DNA of 7,384 nucleotides. Origin: Acinetobacter sp. (GTDB taxonomy: Bacteria; Pseudomonadota; Gammaproteobacteria; Pseudomonadales; Moraxellaceae). The stretch spans positions 1 through 7,384 of the forward strand of contig JASLIY010000307.1 of the NCBI GenBank assembly GCA_030152675.1, in the 5' to 3' direction. The notes below the pieces were generated by a model, which saw only the letters and a list, made by a program, of their open reading frames with translations, did no database searches and was not told the origin of the DNA. Shown here one piece after another: positions 1 to 7,068 of the stretch (positions are counted from its first letter, which is position 1; every line of letters begins with the position of its first letter). Position numbers and translations under genes: made by a program.

Positions 1-23
1 TTGTCATATTTTAAAACCACAAT
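1..23 (+). promoter_or_regulatory. Possible PhoB-controlled pstS promoter, cut by the window edge
   Basis: TTGTCAT at 1-7 matches six of seven bases of the PhoB half-site CTGTCAT. Ten bases later CACAAT (18-23) matches four of six bases of a sigma-70 -10 element. In known Pho promoters the box replaces the -35 element and ends about ten bases before the -10, so the spacing fits if 1-7 is the downstream half-site. The upstream half would lie outside the window. No second half-site is visible at 12-18. The inferred leader before pstS would be roughly 75 bases long. Confidence 0.3.
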
Positions 24-103
24 GCAATTAATCAAGTACATCAACACAACAAGTGGCTGTGCTGAATCAATGGCACAACATGATTAATTTAAGAGAGAAA
101 AGA

Positions 104-1129
104 ATGCGCTTAAACCATATTGCACTTGCATTAGTTGTCACAGGGGCCACTGCAATCAGTACCGCCCACGCAGCTCGTGAAACCATCCAAATCGCGGGTT
201 CTTCGACAGTACTTCCGTATGCAAGTATTGTGGCTGAGGAATTCGGAAATACTTTCCCTCAATTTAAAGCACCGGTTGTTGGTTCTGGCGGTAGTTCTGC
301 TGGCCTAAAACAATTCTGTGCGGGTGTCGGTGACAACACCATCGATATCGCGAATTCTTCACGTAAAATTAAAGATACGGAAATCGCTGCATGTAAAAAA
401 GCAGGCGTGAATAAAATCTTAGAAATCAAAATCGGTTATGACGGTATCGTATTTGCATCAAATGCCAGCAAAGCAGCTTATAAACTCCGTCCACAACATG
501 TCTTTGCTGCCTTGGCCGCTGAGTTACCATCAAACGGTAAAATGGTCGCTAACCCATATACACGTTGGAATCAAATCGACAGTTCTTTACCGAATGAGTT
601 GATTACGTTGGTCATTCCTGCCTCTAACCACGGTACACGTGAAGTGTTCCAAGAGAAAATGGTTGAAGCAGGTTGTGAATCTTATGCTTATATCAAAAAC
701 CTCGACAAAGATGCACGTGGCAAAGCGTGTTCAAACTTCCGTAAAGATGGCCGTGTGATCGAAATCGCGGGCGACTACACTGAAACTTTGGCACGTCTAA
801 AAACGGCTCCAAATGCTGTAGGTGTCTTCGGTCTAGGTTTCTATGACCAAAACCGTGACAAGCTTCGTGTTGCAACCGTAAACAACGTGGCACCATCTGA
901 GCAAACTGTTCTTAACGGCACTTACCCAGTATCTCGTCCTTTGTTCTTCTACGTGAAAGGCGAGCACTTAAAATCAATTAAAGGCTTACAAGAATATACT
1001 GAGTACTTCCTCAACAAGAAAATCTCAGGCAAAGGTTCTAAGCTCGATAAAGCTGGTTTGATTTCAATGTCTGACGCTGAGCGCGCTAAAGTTTTGAATG
1101 CATTCAAAGCTGGGCAAGGCGTAAAATAA
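104..1129 (+). CDS. pstS: Phosphate ABC transporter, periplasmic phosphate-binding protein PstS
   Basis: PstS captures inorganic phosphate in the periplasm and delivers it to the PstCA channel. The protein has 341 residues. Residues 1-23 form a classic Sec signal peptide with a basic start, a hydrophobic core and an AHA cleavage motif, leaving a mature protein that starts ARETIQ. Family motifs visible are AGSSTVLPY (31-39), GSGGSSAGL (60-68), the DIANSSR stretch (81-87), YDGIVFASN (112-120) and the NHGTRE loop (175-180), all in phosphate-contacting or hinge regions of the PBP-like fold. Four cysteines (72, 97, 191, 209) could form two periplasmic disulfides. The frame is open back to a GTG at 53, but the start at 104 gives an intact signal peptide and has a purine-rich AGAGAG ribosome site just upstream. 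It is the first gene of the operon and is separated from pstC by 103 bases holding a terminator-like hairpin. Confidence 0.95.
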   Translation: MRLNHIALALVVTGATAISTAHAARETIQIAGSSTVLPYASIVAEEFGNTFPQFKAPVVGSGGSSAGLKQFCAGVGDNTIDIANSSRKIKDTEIAACKKAGVNKILEIKIGYDGIVFASNASKAAYKLRPQHVFAALAAELPSNGKMVANPYTRWNQIDSSLPNELITLVIPASNHGTREVFQEKMVEAGCESYAYIKNLDKDARGKACSNFRKDGRVIEIAGDYTETLARLKTAPNAVGVFGLGFYDQNRDKLRVATVNNVAPSEQTVLNGTYPVSRPLFFYVKGEHLKSIKGLQEYTEYFLNKKISGKGSKLDKAGLISMSDAERAKVLNAFKAGQGVK

Positions 1130-1143
1130 TCTAAATTGGTCAG

Positions 1144-1177
1144 AAGCTGATGGTGGGTAGACCGCCATCGGCTTTTT
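1144..1177 (+). terminator. Terminator-like hairpin between pstS and pstC (attenuator)
   Basis: A 13-bp stem (1144-1156 with 1162-1174, including two G-U pairs) encloses a five-base loop and runs into five T residues at 1173-1177. It begins 14 bases after the pstS stop codon. Because pstC, pstA and pstB follow with no obvious strong promoter, it probably acts as a partial terminator or a 3'-end stabiliser that gives more pstS than pstCAB. Binding proteins of ABC importers are commonly made in excess of the channel in this way. Confidence 0.8.
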
Positions 1178-1189
1178 GTATTAAGCAGA

Positions 1190-1218
1190 GTTTTTTCTAA
1201 AGAATAAATCGAAAAAAC
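1190..1218 (+). repeat. A/T-rich inverted repeat just before the pstC ribosome site
   Basis: GTTTTTTC (1190-1197) and GAAAAAAC (1211-1218) are perfect inverted repeats around a 13-base spacer. The right arm ends six bases before GGAG (1224-1227), the pstC Shine-Dalgarno sequence. The stem is weak, with only two G-C pairs. It could be a protein-binding or RNA-processing element or may be chance in an AT-rich leader. Confidence 0.35.
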
Positions 1219-1232
1219 GCAGTGGAGAATAC

Positions 1233-2612
1233 ATGAATCTGCTACTTATTGGTGTGTTATTGGCGCTGGTCGCAATTGCATATCAAATTGGACTCAGAAA
1301 AAGTCGAAATATTGCGGGCAAGGCTAATAACTCTGCCACATTGCACTCACGCCCTGGTTATTATGGCGCGCTGGTCGCATTGTGGTGTGGTATTCCGTCT
1401 TTTTTAATCTTAATTGTTTGGAACTTGGTCGAACCCAATATCCTCAAACACTTAATCTTGAATAACATTCCTGCTTCAGTGGCAGCGTCTCTCGATCAAT
1501 CTGAGCTACAAGTCTTGATTCAGCGTGTCAAAGCCATTGCGTCTGGGTTTGGAGTCAGTAACCAAGCACAAGCTTACGAAATTGCAGCCGCTTCCGAGCT
1601 GAAGAAGTTTCAAACCATTGGTGCCTTTGCGAAAGTCGCCGTGGTGGTGTGTAGTGCATTGTTAGGTTTGATCTGGGCCAAGAAAGCCATCAGTCAACAT
1701 TATCGTGCACGTAACCAAGTTGAAAAAAGTATCAATGTCGCGCTGGCCTTGTGTTCAGGCGTGGCGATCCTCACCACCATCGGCATCGTGATGTCCATGT
1801 TTAGTGAGGCAATGCGTTTCTTTAATTTTGTCAGTCCCTTAGACTTCTTCTTTGGTACTGAGTGGAATCCAGGTTTTAGTACCTCGGGCAATGCGGAAGG
1901 CAGCTATGGTTTGCTTCCACTGCTCTGGGGCACCCTCATGGTCAGTATCATCGCCTTGTTGGTGGCGGTACCGGTTGGCCTAATGATTGCGATCTATTTG
2001 GCCGAGTATGCCTCACCGCGTTTAAGAGCGTGGGCAAAACCGATTATTGAGATCTTAGCTGGTATCCCAACCATCGTTTATGGCGTATTCGCCTTGATGG
2101 TGATCGGGCCATTTTTCAAGCTGGTCGGGGATGTAATCGGGATCAATATCAATGCCACCAGTGCTTTAACTGCAGGCTTCGTGATGGGCATCATGATCAT
2201 CCCATTCGTATCTTCGCTGTCGGATGACATTATTACCCAAGTGCCACGTTCATTACGCGATGGTTCTTTGGGGCTCGGTGCGACCAAATCTGAAACCATT
2301 CGCCGTGTGGTGATGCCTGCTGCATTGCCCGGAATTATTGGTGCATTTTTGTTGGCCGCATCACGTGCGATTGGTGAAACCATGATCGTGGTCTTGGCAG
2401 CCGGTAATAGTCCGCTGCTACATGTCAATCCACTCGAAGCCGTGTCTACTGTGACGATTACCATTGTCAATCAATTGACCGGTGATACAGACTTCGCAAG
2501 TCCACAGGCATTGGTGGCGTTTGCTTTGGGTTTAACCCTATTTGTCATCACTTTAGGCCTCAATATTGTTGCACTTTATATTGTGCGTAAATACCGTGAG
2601 CAATACGAATGA
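1233..2612 (+). CDS. pstC: Phosphate ABC transporter, permease subunit PstC (long form)
   Basis: PstC is one of the two inner-membrane subunits that form the phosphate channel. At 459 residues it is much longer than the roughly 320-residue E. coli protein. The extra N-terminal part (about 1-200) has hydrophobic segments near 2-19, 44-66, 130-149 and 168-190 and matches the layout of PstC proteins with an N-terminal DUF3708-type domain. The conserved permease domain follows, starting around 228 (LPLLWGTLMVS), with a helix at 232-257. The cytoplasmic EAA-type coupling loop at about 341-368 contains GLGATKSET and MPAALPG and contacts PstB. The following RAIGET (378-383) is a hallmark of the Pst permeases. 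The start has GGAG five bases upstream. The stop codon overlaps the pstA start in an ATGA arrangement, implying translational coupling. Confidence 0.95.
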   Translation: MNLLLIGVLLALVAIAYQIGLRKSRNIAGKANNSATLHSRPGYYGALVALWCGIPSFLILIVWNLVEPNILKHLILNNIPASVAASLDQSELQVLIQRVKAIASGFGVSNQAQAYEIAAASELKKFQTIGAFAKVAVVVCSALLGLIWAKKAISQHYRARNQVEKSINVALALCSGVAILTTIGIVMSMFSEAMRFFNFVSPLDFFFGTEWNPGFSTSGNAEGSYGLLPLLWGTLMVSIIALLVAVPVGLMIAIYLAEYASPRLRAWAKPIIEILAGIPTIVYGVFALMVIGPFFKLVGDVIGININATSALTAGFVMGIMIIPFVSSLSDDIITQVPRSLRDGSLGLGATKSETIRRVVMPAALPGIIGAFLLAASRAIGETMIVVLAAGNSPLLHVNPLEAVSTVTITIVNQLTGDTDFASPQALVAFALGLTLFVITLGLNIVALYIVRKYREQYE

Positions 2613-4003
2613 GTAGATCAAATACATCGTCTGCGGATCAAAATGTATTTGATCCGCAAGTCGCTGCCGAGATACGTGACAAGCGTAAGGCAACCATCCA
2701 AAAAACCTTGGCCAAACGTCATCGTAAAGAAAACACCTTTCGCCTCTTTGGTTTTAGCGCCGTGATGCTGGGGTTGGCCTTTGTTGCACTTCTATTTAGC
2801 AGTATTTTATACAAAGGGCTTCCTGCGTTTTGGCAGGCCAGTATTGCTGTGCCAATTTACTTCGATCCAAAAATTATTGATGCAGGTCCACCGCCGGTTC
2901 AAGGCAAGACTGAGGCACCAGCACAGTTCCAAGATCGCTATATCGATTGGCAAACCAAAATGGGCATGGCCGATTGGGATGCAGTGATCGTTAATGGTAT
3001 TGTGTCGAAAGATCAGGCGCTGGCCAAAGATCGTGAAGCCCTAAGCAGCTTATATACCAGCTCTGAGACTTATCGTATCCGCGATATGCTGTTTAAAGAT
3101 CCGTCTTTACTCGGTAAAACCGTAGATATGAAATTACTCGCAGATGCCAATGTTGATGTTTGGATCGCGGGCAGTATTGACCGTAGTTTGCCAGATGAGC
3201 AACAACAGTTGAGTTCAGAAATCCGAACTTTGGTCGATCGTATGCATGACCAAGGCCTGATCGAACGTACTTTCAATACGCAATTATTTGTCAATCCAGA
3301 TTCGCGTAGCTCTCCAGCCACCTCAGGTTTGGCCGGTGCTTTCATGGGCTCGCTATTTATGATGTTGATCGTGATCTTTATTTCGATTCCAATCGGCGTT
3401 GCAAGTGCGATCTATCTGGAAGAATTCGCCAAGAAAAACTGGTTGACTGATATTGTTGAAGTGAACATCAATAACTTGGCAGCAGTCCCTTCGATTGTAT
3501 TTGGTCTGTTGGGTGCATCGATTTTTATTAGTTGGATGCATTTGCCGATTTCAGCACCTTTGGTCGGTGGTTTAGTCTTGAGTTTGATGACTTTACCGAC
3601 CGTGATTATTACCACACGCGCTTCACTCAAAGCCGTACCACCTTCGATTCGTCAAGCGGCATTGGGCTTGGGTGCATCCAAAGTTCAAACCGTGTTTCAC
3701 CATACTTTACCCCTCGCTTTACCGGGGATTCTCACCGGTGCCATCATTGGTGTGGCACAGGCATTGGGTGAAACAGCACCATTGTTGTTGATCGGCATGA
3801 GCGCCTTCGTGGCCAGTGTACCGATGTCACCATTGGATCAATCGACTGCATTGCCTGTACAAGTCTTCTTATGGCAAGGCAATGAGTTGCGTAATTTCTT
3901 TGAAGGCCGAACTGCTGCAGCGATTATTGTGCTGTTGGCGCTAATGATTGGTCTGAATAGTTTTGCGATTTGGTTACGTAAGAAATTTGAAGTGCGCTGG
4001 TAA
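2609..4003 (+). CDS. pstA: Phosphate ABC transporter, permease subunit PstA (long form)
   Basis: PstA pairs with PstC to form the phosphate-conducting channel. It has 464 residues, against about 296 in E. coli. A basic cytoplasmic N-terminus (about 20-42) precedes one membrane helix (46-67). A large soluble, probably periplasmic domain of about 165 residues (70-235) follows, the layout of PstA proteins carrying a DUF3333 domain. The permease core begins near 240, with a helix at 243-270. The coupling loop is at about 344-373 ([11 protein letters not shown] and TLPLALPG), followed by ALGETAPLL (385-393), typical of PstA. The ATG overlaps the pstC stop by four bases, and pstB starts 13 bases downstream, so the three proteins are probably made from one message in matched amounts. 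Confidence 0.95.
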   Translation: MSRSNTSSADQNVFDPQVAAEIRDKRKATIQKTLAKRHRKENTFRLFGFSAVMLGLAFVALLFSSILYKGLPAFWQASIAVPIYFDPKIIDAGPPPVQGKTEAPAQFQDRYIDWQTKMGMADWDAVIVNGIVSKDQALAKDREALSSLYTSSETYRIRDMLFKDPSLLGKTVDMKLLADANVDVWIAGSIDRSLPDEQQQLSSEIRTLVDRMHDQGLIERTFNTQLFVNPDSRSSPATSGLAGAFMGSLFMMLIVIFISIPIGVASAIYLEEFAKKNWLTDIVEVNINNLAAVPSIVFGLLGASIFISWMHLPISAPLVGGLVLSLMTLPTVIITTRASLKAVPPSIRQAALGLGASKVQTVFHHTLPLALPGILTGAIIGVAQALGETAPLLLIGMSAFVASVPMSPLDQSTALPVQVFLWQGNELRNFFEGRTAAAIIVLLALMIGLNSFAIWLRKKFEVRW

Positions 4004-4016
4004 AAGAGGTCACAAT

Positions 4017-4934
4017 ATGAATACCGTAGAAACTAAGAATTCCTTAGAAAAAAAGGATAACACCGTGAATCACCAACACTCTCAATTTACGTCTACTCAA
4101 ACTGAGCCGAAGCATAAAGCCACGTCTTTTGTTTCTCAGTTTGATTCCGGCGCTTCAAGTAAAAAAGACAAGAACACCACCGTCAAAATCAGTGCCCAAG
4201 ATGTCCATGTGTATTATGGTGAGGCTGAGGCGATTAAAGGGATTGACTTAGAAGTTTATGAGAATGAAGTCATCGCCTTTATTGGGCCATCAGGCTGCGG
4301 CAAGTCGACCTTTTTACGAACCCTCAACCGAATGAACGACACCATCGATATCTGTCGTGTCACGGGGAAGGTCACCTTGGACAATCAAGATATCTATGAT
4401 CCAAACTTGGATGTGGTGTTGTTACGTGCTCAAGTGGGCATGGTGTTCCAAAAACCCAATCCATTTCCAAAGTCTATTTTTGACAATGTCGCCTATGGTC
4501 CAAAACTACATGGTTTAGCACGCGATAAATACGACCTAGAAGAAATCGTTGAAAACAGCCTCCGCAAAGCGGGCTTGTGGGACGAAGTCAAAGACCGTCT
4601 GGCACAGCCGGGGACTGGACTATCCGGTGGTCAGCAACAACGTTTGTGTATTGCGCGTACCATCGCCGTCAGCCCTGAAGTGATCTTGATGGATGAACCA
4701 TGTTCAGCGCTCGATCCGATCGCGACTGCAAAAGTTGAAGAGTTGATCTCTGAATTGTCCAAGCAATATACCATTGCGATCGTGACTCACTCGATGCAAC
4801 AGGCGGCGCGTGTCTCAGATCGGACCGCCTATTTCCATTTGGGTGACTTAATCGAAGTCAACTCGACTGAAAAAGTCTTTACCCAACCTGAGCATCAACT
4901 CACCGAAGCTTATATTACAGGCCGCTTTGGTTAA
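4017..4934 (+). CDS. pstB: Phosphate ABC transporter, ATP-binding protein PstB
   Basis: PstB is the cytoplasmic ATPase that powers phosphate import through PstCA. From the ATG at 4017 it has 305 residues. All ABC motifs are present: Walker [10 protein letters not shown] (90-98), Q-loop glutamine 145 in VFQKPNPFP, signature LSGGQQQRL (202-210), Walker B VILMDEP (222-228), D-loop SALD (230-233) and H-loop His258. The ABC domain proper begins near residue 57, so a polar tail of about 55 residues, rich in Ser, Thr, Lys, Asn and Gln, precedes it. E. coli PstB (257 residues) lacks such a tail. The ATG at 4017 has AGAGG (4005-4009) at good spacing. An in-frame GTG at 4065 has an equally good AAGGA and would give 289 residues. 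An ATG at 3963 lies inside pstA and is not favoured. A terminator follows 17 bases after the stop. Confidence 0.95.
   Translation: MNTVETKNSLEKKDNTVNHQHSQFTSTQTEPKHKATSFVSQFDSGASSKKDKNTTVKISAQDVHVYYGEAEAIKGIDLEVYENEVIAFIGPSGCGKSTFLRTLNRMNDTIDICRVTGKVTLDNQDIYDPNLDVVLLRAQVGMVFQKPNPFPKSIFDNVAYGPKLHGLARDKYDLEEIVENSLRKAGLWDEVKDRLAQPGTGLSGGQQQRLCIARTIAVSPEVILMDEPCSALDPIATAKVEELISELSKQYTIAIVTHSMQQAARVSDRTAYFHLGDLIEVNSTEKVFTQPEHQLTEAYITGRFG
4053..4067 (+). promoter_or_regulatory. Second ribosome site and alternative GTG start within pstB
   Basis: AAGGA (4053-4057) lies seven bases before an in-frame GTG (4065-4067). This is as good a ribosome site as the one before the ATG at 4017, so PstB may start here or be made in two lengths differing by 16 residues. 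A short inverted repeat CTAAG/CTTAG (4033-4037, 4043-4047) sits between the two starts. Confidence 0.4.
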
Positions 4935-4951
4935 TACAGCCTAAGACCTTG

Positions 4952-4975
4952 AAAAGAGCCGTAAGGCTCTTTTTT
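4952..4975 (+). terminator. Intrinsic terminator of the pst operon
   Basis: The stem AAAAGAGCC (4952-4960) pairs with GGCTCTTTT (4965-4973) around the tetraloop GTAA and has a run of six T at 4970-4975. It lies 17 bases after the pstB stop codon and ends the operon without phoU. Confidence 0.9.
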
Positions 4976-5072
4976 GTATATCCTTAGAAGTTTTATCAAA
5001 AGCATATTGAAATTCGGGCAGATCAGCCTAATCTAAGCATTATAAATACGTACCTACGAGTAAAAATTATTT

Positions 5073-6035
5073 ATGTTATTTCATCTGCCTAAGTTACCTG
5101 CTGAAATTCGTATCAGCCATTTAAACGCTCGCATTAATGAGCAAAGAAAAAAAATAGCCCAAACCACTTGTTCTAAATTAGAGCTTTTGCAACTCAGCCA
5201 GCAACTCGCCAAAGAGGCGCGTGGCCGCAAAAAAAATAATCAAAAAGTGTATGTGCTCGACTTCAAGGGGGATACGCAAGCCTCAGCAGTTGAAAATTTA
5301 CGTGAAGAAGTGACATTGGTTTTGGCCACGGCCAAAGCAGGTCGTGACCGTGTGCTGCTACGTCTAGAAAGTCCCGGCGGTATGGTGCATGGCTATGGTC
5401 TGGCAGCTGCACAGTTGGTACGTTTACGTGATGCTGGTTTCCATCTGACGATTTGCGTGGATAAAGTTGCAGCCAGTGGCGGGTATATGATGGCCTGCAT
5501 CGCCAATGAGATCGTCTCTGCACCATTTGCGATCTTGGGTTCGATCGGGGTGGTTGCACAAGTGCCGAACTTCAATCGTCTACTCAAAGAGCATCATGTT
5601 GATTTTGAACTGTATACCGCAGGTCAATACAAACGTACCGTGACCATGTTCGGTGAAAATACCGAAGAAGGTAAAAACAAGTTTGAAGAAGAGTTGCAAC
5701 AGACACATGTCTTGTTTAAACACTTCGTGGAAAAATACCGTCCAAAACTCAATGTTGAAAATATCGCCACCGGTGAGCACTGGTATGGCCAAGATGCGCT
5801 TGAGTTAAATTTGGTGGATGAACTGAAAACCTCTGACGAATACTTACTCAGCTTATTGCCATTGCACGATGTTTATGCCATTCAAACCCGTCGTAAACCG
5901 ACCTTGGGTGAGAAACTTGGATTACAAGCCGCCCAAGTCGCAGATCACCTGATTCCAGTCGTGATGAATAAAGTGATCAATAGCCTGAGCAGCGCCAATC
6001 AATCCTTGGTGCAATTACGCGATCCAAAACTTTAA
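5073..6035 (+). CDS. sohB: SohB-type S49 family serine peptidase without a membrane anchor
   Basis: This is a member of the SppA/SohB (S49) peptidases, which use a Ser-Lys dyad. It has 320 residues. The conserved core starts at VYVLDFKGD (59-67) and contains RLESPGGMVHGYG (97-109), the nucleophile Ser135 in KVAASGGYMMA, GSIGVVAQVPNFNR (156-169), and the probable general-base Lys187 in TAGQYKRT, followed by FGENTEEG (193-200). GEHWYGQ (234-240) and LVDE (247-250) are also typical of SohB. E. coli SohB (349 residues) opens with a membrane helix. Here residues 1-58 are charged and helical with no hydrophobic segment, and a TAA in frame at 5061-5063 rules out an upstream extension, so the protein is probably cytoplasmic. 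The ribosome site is weak (ACGAG, 5056-5060). A poor promoter candidate is TTGAAA (5007-5012) with TAATCT (5029-5034). It is transcribed separately from pst, after that operon's terminator. Confidence 0.9.
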   Translation: MLFHLPKLPAEIRISHLNARINEQRKKIAQTTCSKLELLQLSQQLAKEARGRKKNNQKVYVLDFKGDTQASAVENLREEVTLVLATAKAGRDRVLLRLESPGGMVHGYGLAAAQLVRLRDAGFHLTICVDKVAASGGYMMACIANEIVSAPFAILGSIGVVAQVPNFNRLLKEHHVDFELYTAGQYKRTVTMFGENTEEGKNKFEEELQQTHVLFKHFVEKYRPKLNVENIATGEHWYGQDALELNLVDELKTSDEYLLSLLPLHDVYAIQTRRKPTLGEKLGLQAAQVADHLIPVVMNKVINSLSSANQSLVQLRDPKL

Positions 6036-6043
6036 GTGCTGTC

Positions 6044-6083
6044 GGATCTATTGATCTCTGACCTGTAAATGGTCAATAGATTC
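6044..6083 (+). repeat. Hairpin directly after sohB, without a T-run
   Basis: Bases 6044-6056 pair with 6071-6083 over 13 positions, two of them G-U, around a 14-base loop. It starts nine bases after the sohB stop codon. No T-run follows, so it is not itself an intrinsic terminator; the true terminator begins at 6094. It may protect the 3' end of the sohB message. A shorter alternative pairing, TGACC/GGTCA (6059-6063, 6071-6075), competes with the right arm. Confidence 0.45.
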
Positions 6084-6093
6084 TAGACCCAAC

Positions 6094-6129
6094 AAAAAAG
6101 CAGTGTCCTCGGTGAGGCACTGCTTTTTT
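6094..6129. terminator. Bidirectional terminator between convergent sohB and yjdF
   Basis: AAAAAAGCAGTG (6094-6105) pairs with CACTGCTTTTTT (6118-6129). An inner CCTC/GAGG stem (6107-6110, 6114-6117) is closed by a three-base loop, with one bulged T at 6106. Six A on the left and six T on the right give a U-tract in both directions. It ends 18 bases past the yjdF stop codon and serves both converging genes. Confidence 0.9.
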
Positions 6130-6147
6130 ATGCGCTTGATGTATGGA

Positions 6148-6777
6148 TTAACTACGGCGGGTGCTGATCCATGTCAGCAGACCTGCCAACAAAGTACCGA
6201 GTGTGGCGAAGAGCATATCTTGATGGGCATCCCAGAGATCACCTTGTTGACCATTGTATTTTTCTGCCTCTTCAGGGGAGAGGGCAACTGCAAGCCACCA
6301 TTCGATCCATTCATAGAACACGCTACTGGCCATGACAAATTGCAGCACCAGCAAGAAGCGACTTTTCGTACCGACTTGTGGTAGCCAGCATTGGAATATG
6401 CGTGCAAAAAATGGATATAAAAATAGGCCATAGCAAAAATGCACCAAACGATCGAACATATTGCGCTGCCAACCGAAGTATTGGTTGAGATCGATGTTGA
6501 GTAGGCTTTGTGTCCAGATGCTATACGGTACATAGGAATACAGATAATGTGCGGCGATAACATGTACCGTCAAAAACATCAGATAACTGCAAAAAGCCAA
6601 GAAGTTCAGGCCAAATTTCTTTTGAAAGACAAATAAGATCGCCAGCATGATCACTGTGCCAAGTTGATGCAGGGCATAAGCACCGTATTCCAAGGGCTCA
6701 ATGCTGGCACCGATCACCACCAGTCCGAATACAATCAAGGCGATCAGATGCTTGGGGCTAAGTTGAGTGTAGGTCAT
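6148..6777 (-). CDS. yjdF: YjdF/DUF2238 family inner-membrane protein
   Basis: This 209-residue membrane protein belongs to the DUF2238 (YjdF) family, whose biochemical role is unknown; E. coli YjdF has about the same length. Hydrophobic segments lie near 10-25, 36-52, 57-80, 110-128, 140-160 and 187-204, so six membrane passes are likely. Conserved polar motifs are HQLGT (37-41), HVIAAHYLYSYVP (72-84), RNMFDRLVHFCYG (105-117), YEWIEWW (155-161) and the NGQQGDLWDAHQDM stretch (175-188). The concentration of His, Asp, Glu and Trp near the membrane faces is reminiscent of membrane-embedded metal or lipid enzymes, but that is only an inference. The ribosome site is weak (AGAAAA). It converges on sohB and shares its terminator, with no sign of functional linkage. 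Confidence 0.88.
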   Translation of the reverse strand: MTYTQLSPKHLIALIVFGLVVIGASIEPLEYGAYALHQLGTVIMLAILFVFQKKFGLNFLAFCSYLMFLTVHVIAAHYLYSYVPYSIWTQSLLNIDLNQYFGWQRNMFDRLVHFCYGLFLYPFFARIFQCWLPQVGTKSRFLLVLQFVMASSVFYEWIEWWLAVALSPEEAEKYNGQQGDLWDAHQDMLFATLGTLLAGLLTWISTRRS

Positions 6778-6813
6778 TGTTTTCTATATCATGATGTGAT
6801 TTAAATTTTGTTG

Positions 6814-6843
6814 ATTGTAGCTGAGTGATGGGCTATTTCTCAT
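6814..6843 (-). promoter_or_regulatory. Weak promoter candidate for yjdF
   Basis: Read on the minus strand, TACAAT (6814-6819) matches five of six bases of a -10 element. ATGAGA (6838-6843), 18 bases upstream, matches four of six bases of a -35 element. The leader to the yjdF start would be about 30 bases. Other partial matches nearby, including TTGAAA at 6851-6856, lack a properly spaced partner. Confidence 0.25.
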
Positions 6844-6996
6844 TATAATTTTTCAAAATAAATGGGTGAGGAGCAACTTCTGATCTGAAAGTGAGTCCGT
6901 TTAGGCAGCCGTAGCGAACTCGAAATATAAAACCAAACTAATAAATTCCATAAAACATCGTTCAACAAACAGCCATGGAACGGCCTAAATCGACAA
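6844..6996. other. Non-coding stretch with nothing recognised
   Basis: No open frame of credible length, RNA gene or known repeat is visible between the yjdF promoter area and the terminator at 6997. Its only structure is a distant 7-base inverted pair, TTTAGGC (6900-6906) and GCCTAAA (6983-6989), which is too short and too far apart to interpret. A TATAAT on the plus strand (6844-6849) lacks a -35 partner. Confidence 0.5.
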
Positions 6997-7026
6997 AAAA
7001 GCCCCATTCACTGGGATGGGGCTTTT
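6997..7026 (-). terminator. Intrinsic terminator for the leftward gene at the right end
   Basis: An 11-bp stem (6997-7007 with 7016-7026) built on AAAAGCCCCAT/ATGGGGCTTTT has an eight-base loop. On the minus strand it is followed by six T (6995-7000), on the plus strand by only four. It lies about 70 bases beyond the stop codon of the partial minus-strand gene, with the dif-like site in between, so transcription of that gene would pass through the site and stop here. Confidence 0.8.
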
Positions 7027-7068
7027 CAATACAGGTTAAGTGATTGATTTAGAACGAATTGCAGAGGG

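Noticed and set aside
53..103. Upstream GTG start adding 17 residues to PstS
   Set aside because: It would bury the signal peptide behind a non-typical leader, while the ATG at 104 has a purine-rich ribosome site and gives a textbook signal sequence.
2078..2470. 130-residue minus-strand open frame opposite pstC
   Set aside because: It is a shadow of the strongly conserved PstC permease domain, with no ribosome site or family resemblance.
3963..4016. Longer PstB starting inside pstA
   Set aside because: The added residues are encoded by the pstA 3' end in another frame and look unrelated to PstB; the ATG at 4017 has a better ribosome site.
6103..6384. 93-residue plus-strand open frame after the shared terminator
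   Set aside because: It starts within the terminator stem and runs antisense to yjdF, whose conserved motifs identify the true coding strand.
6880..7026. Possible small RNA ending at the GCCCCAT hairpin on the plus strand
   Set aside because: No convincing plus-strand promoter is present and the T-run is stronger on the minus strand, where it fits the leftward partial gene.
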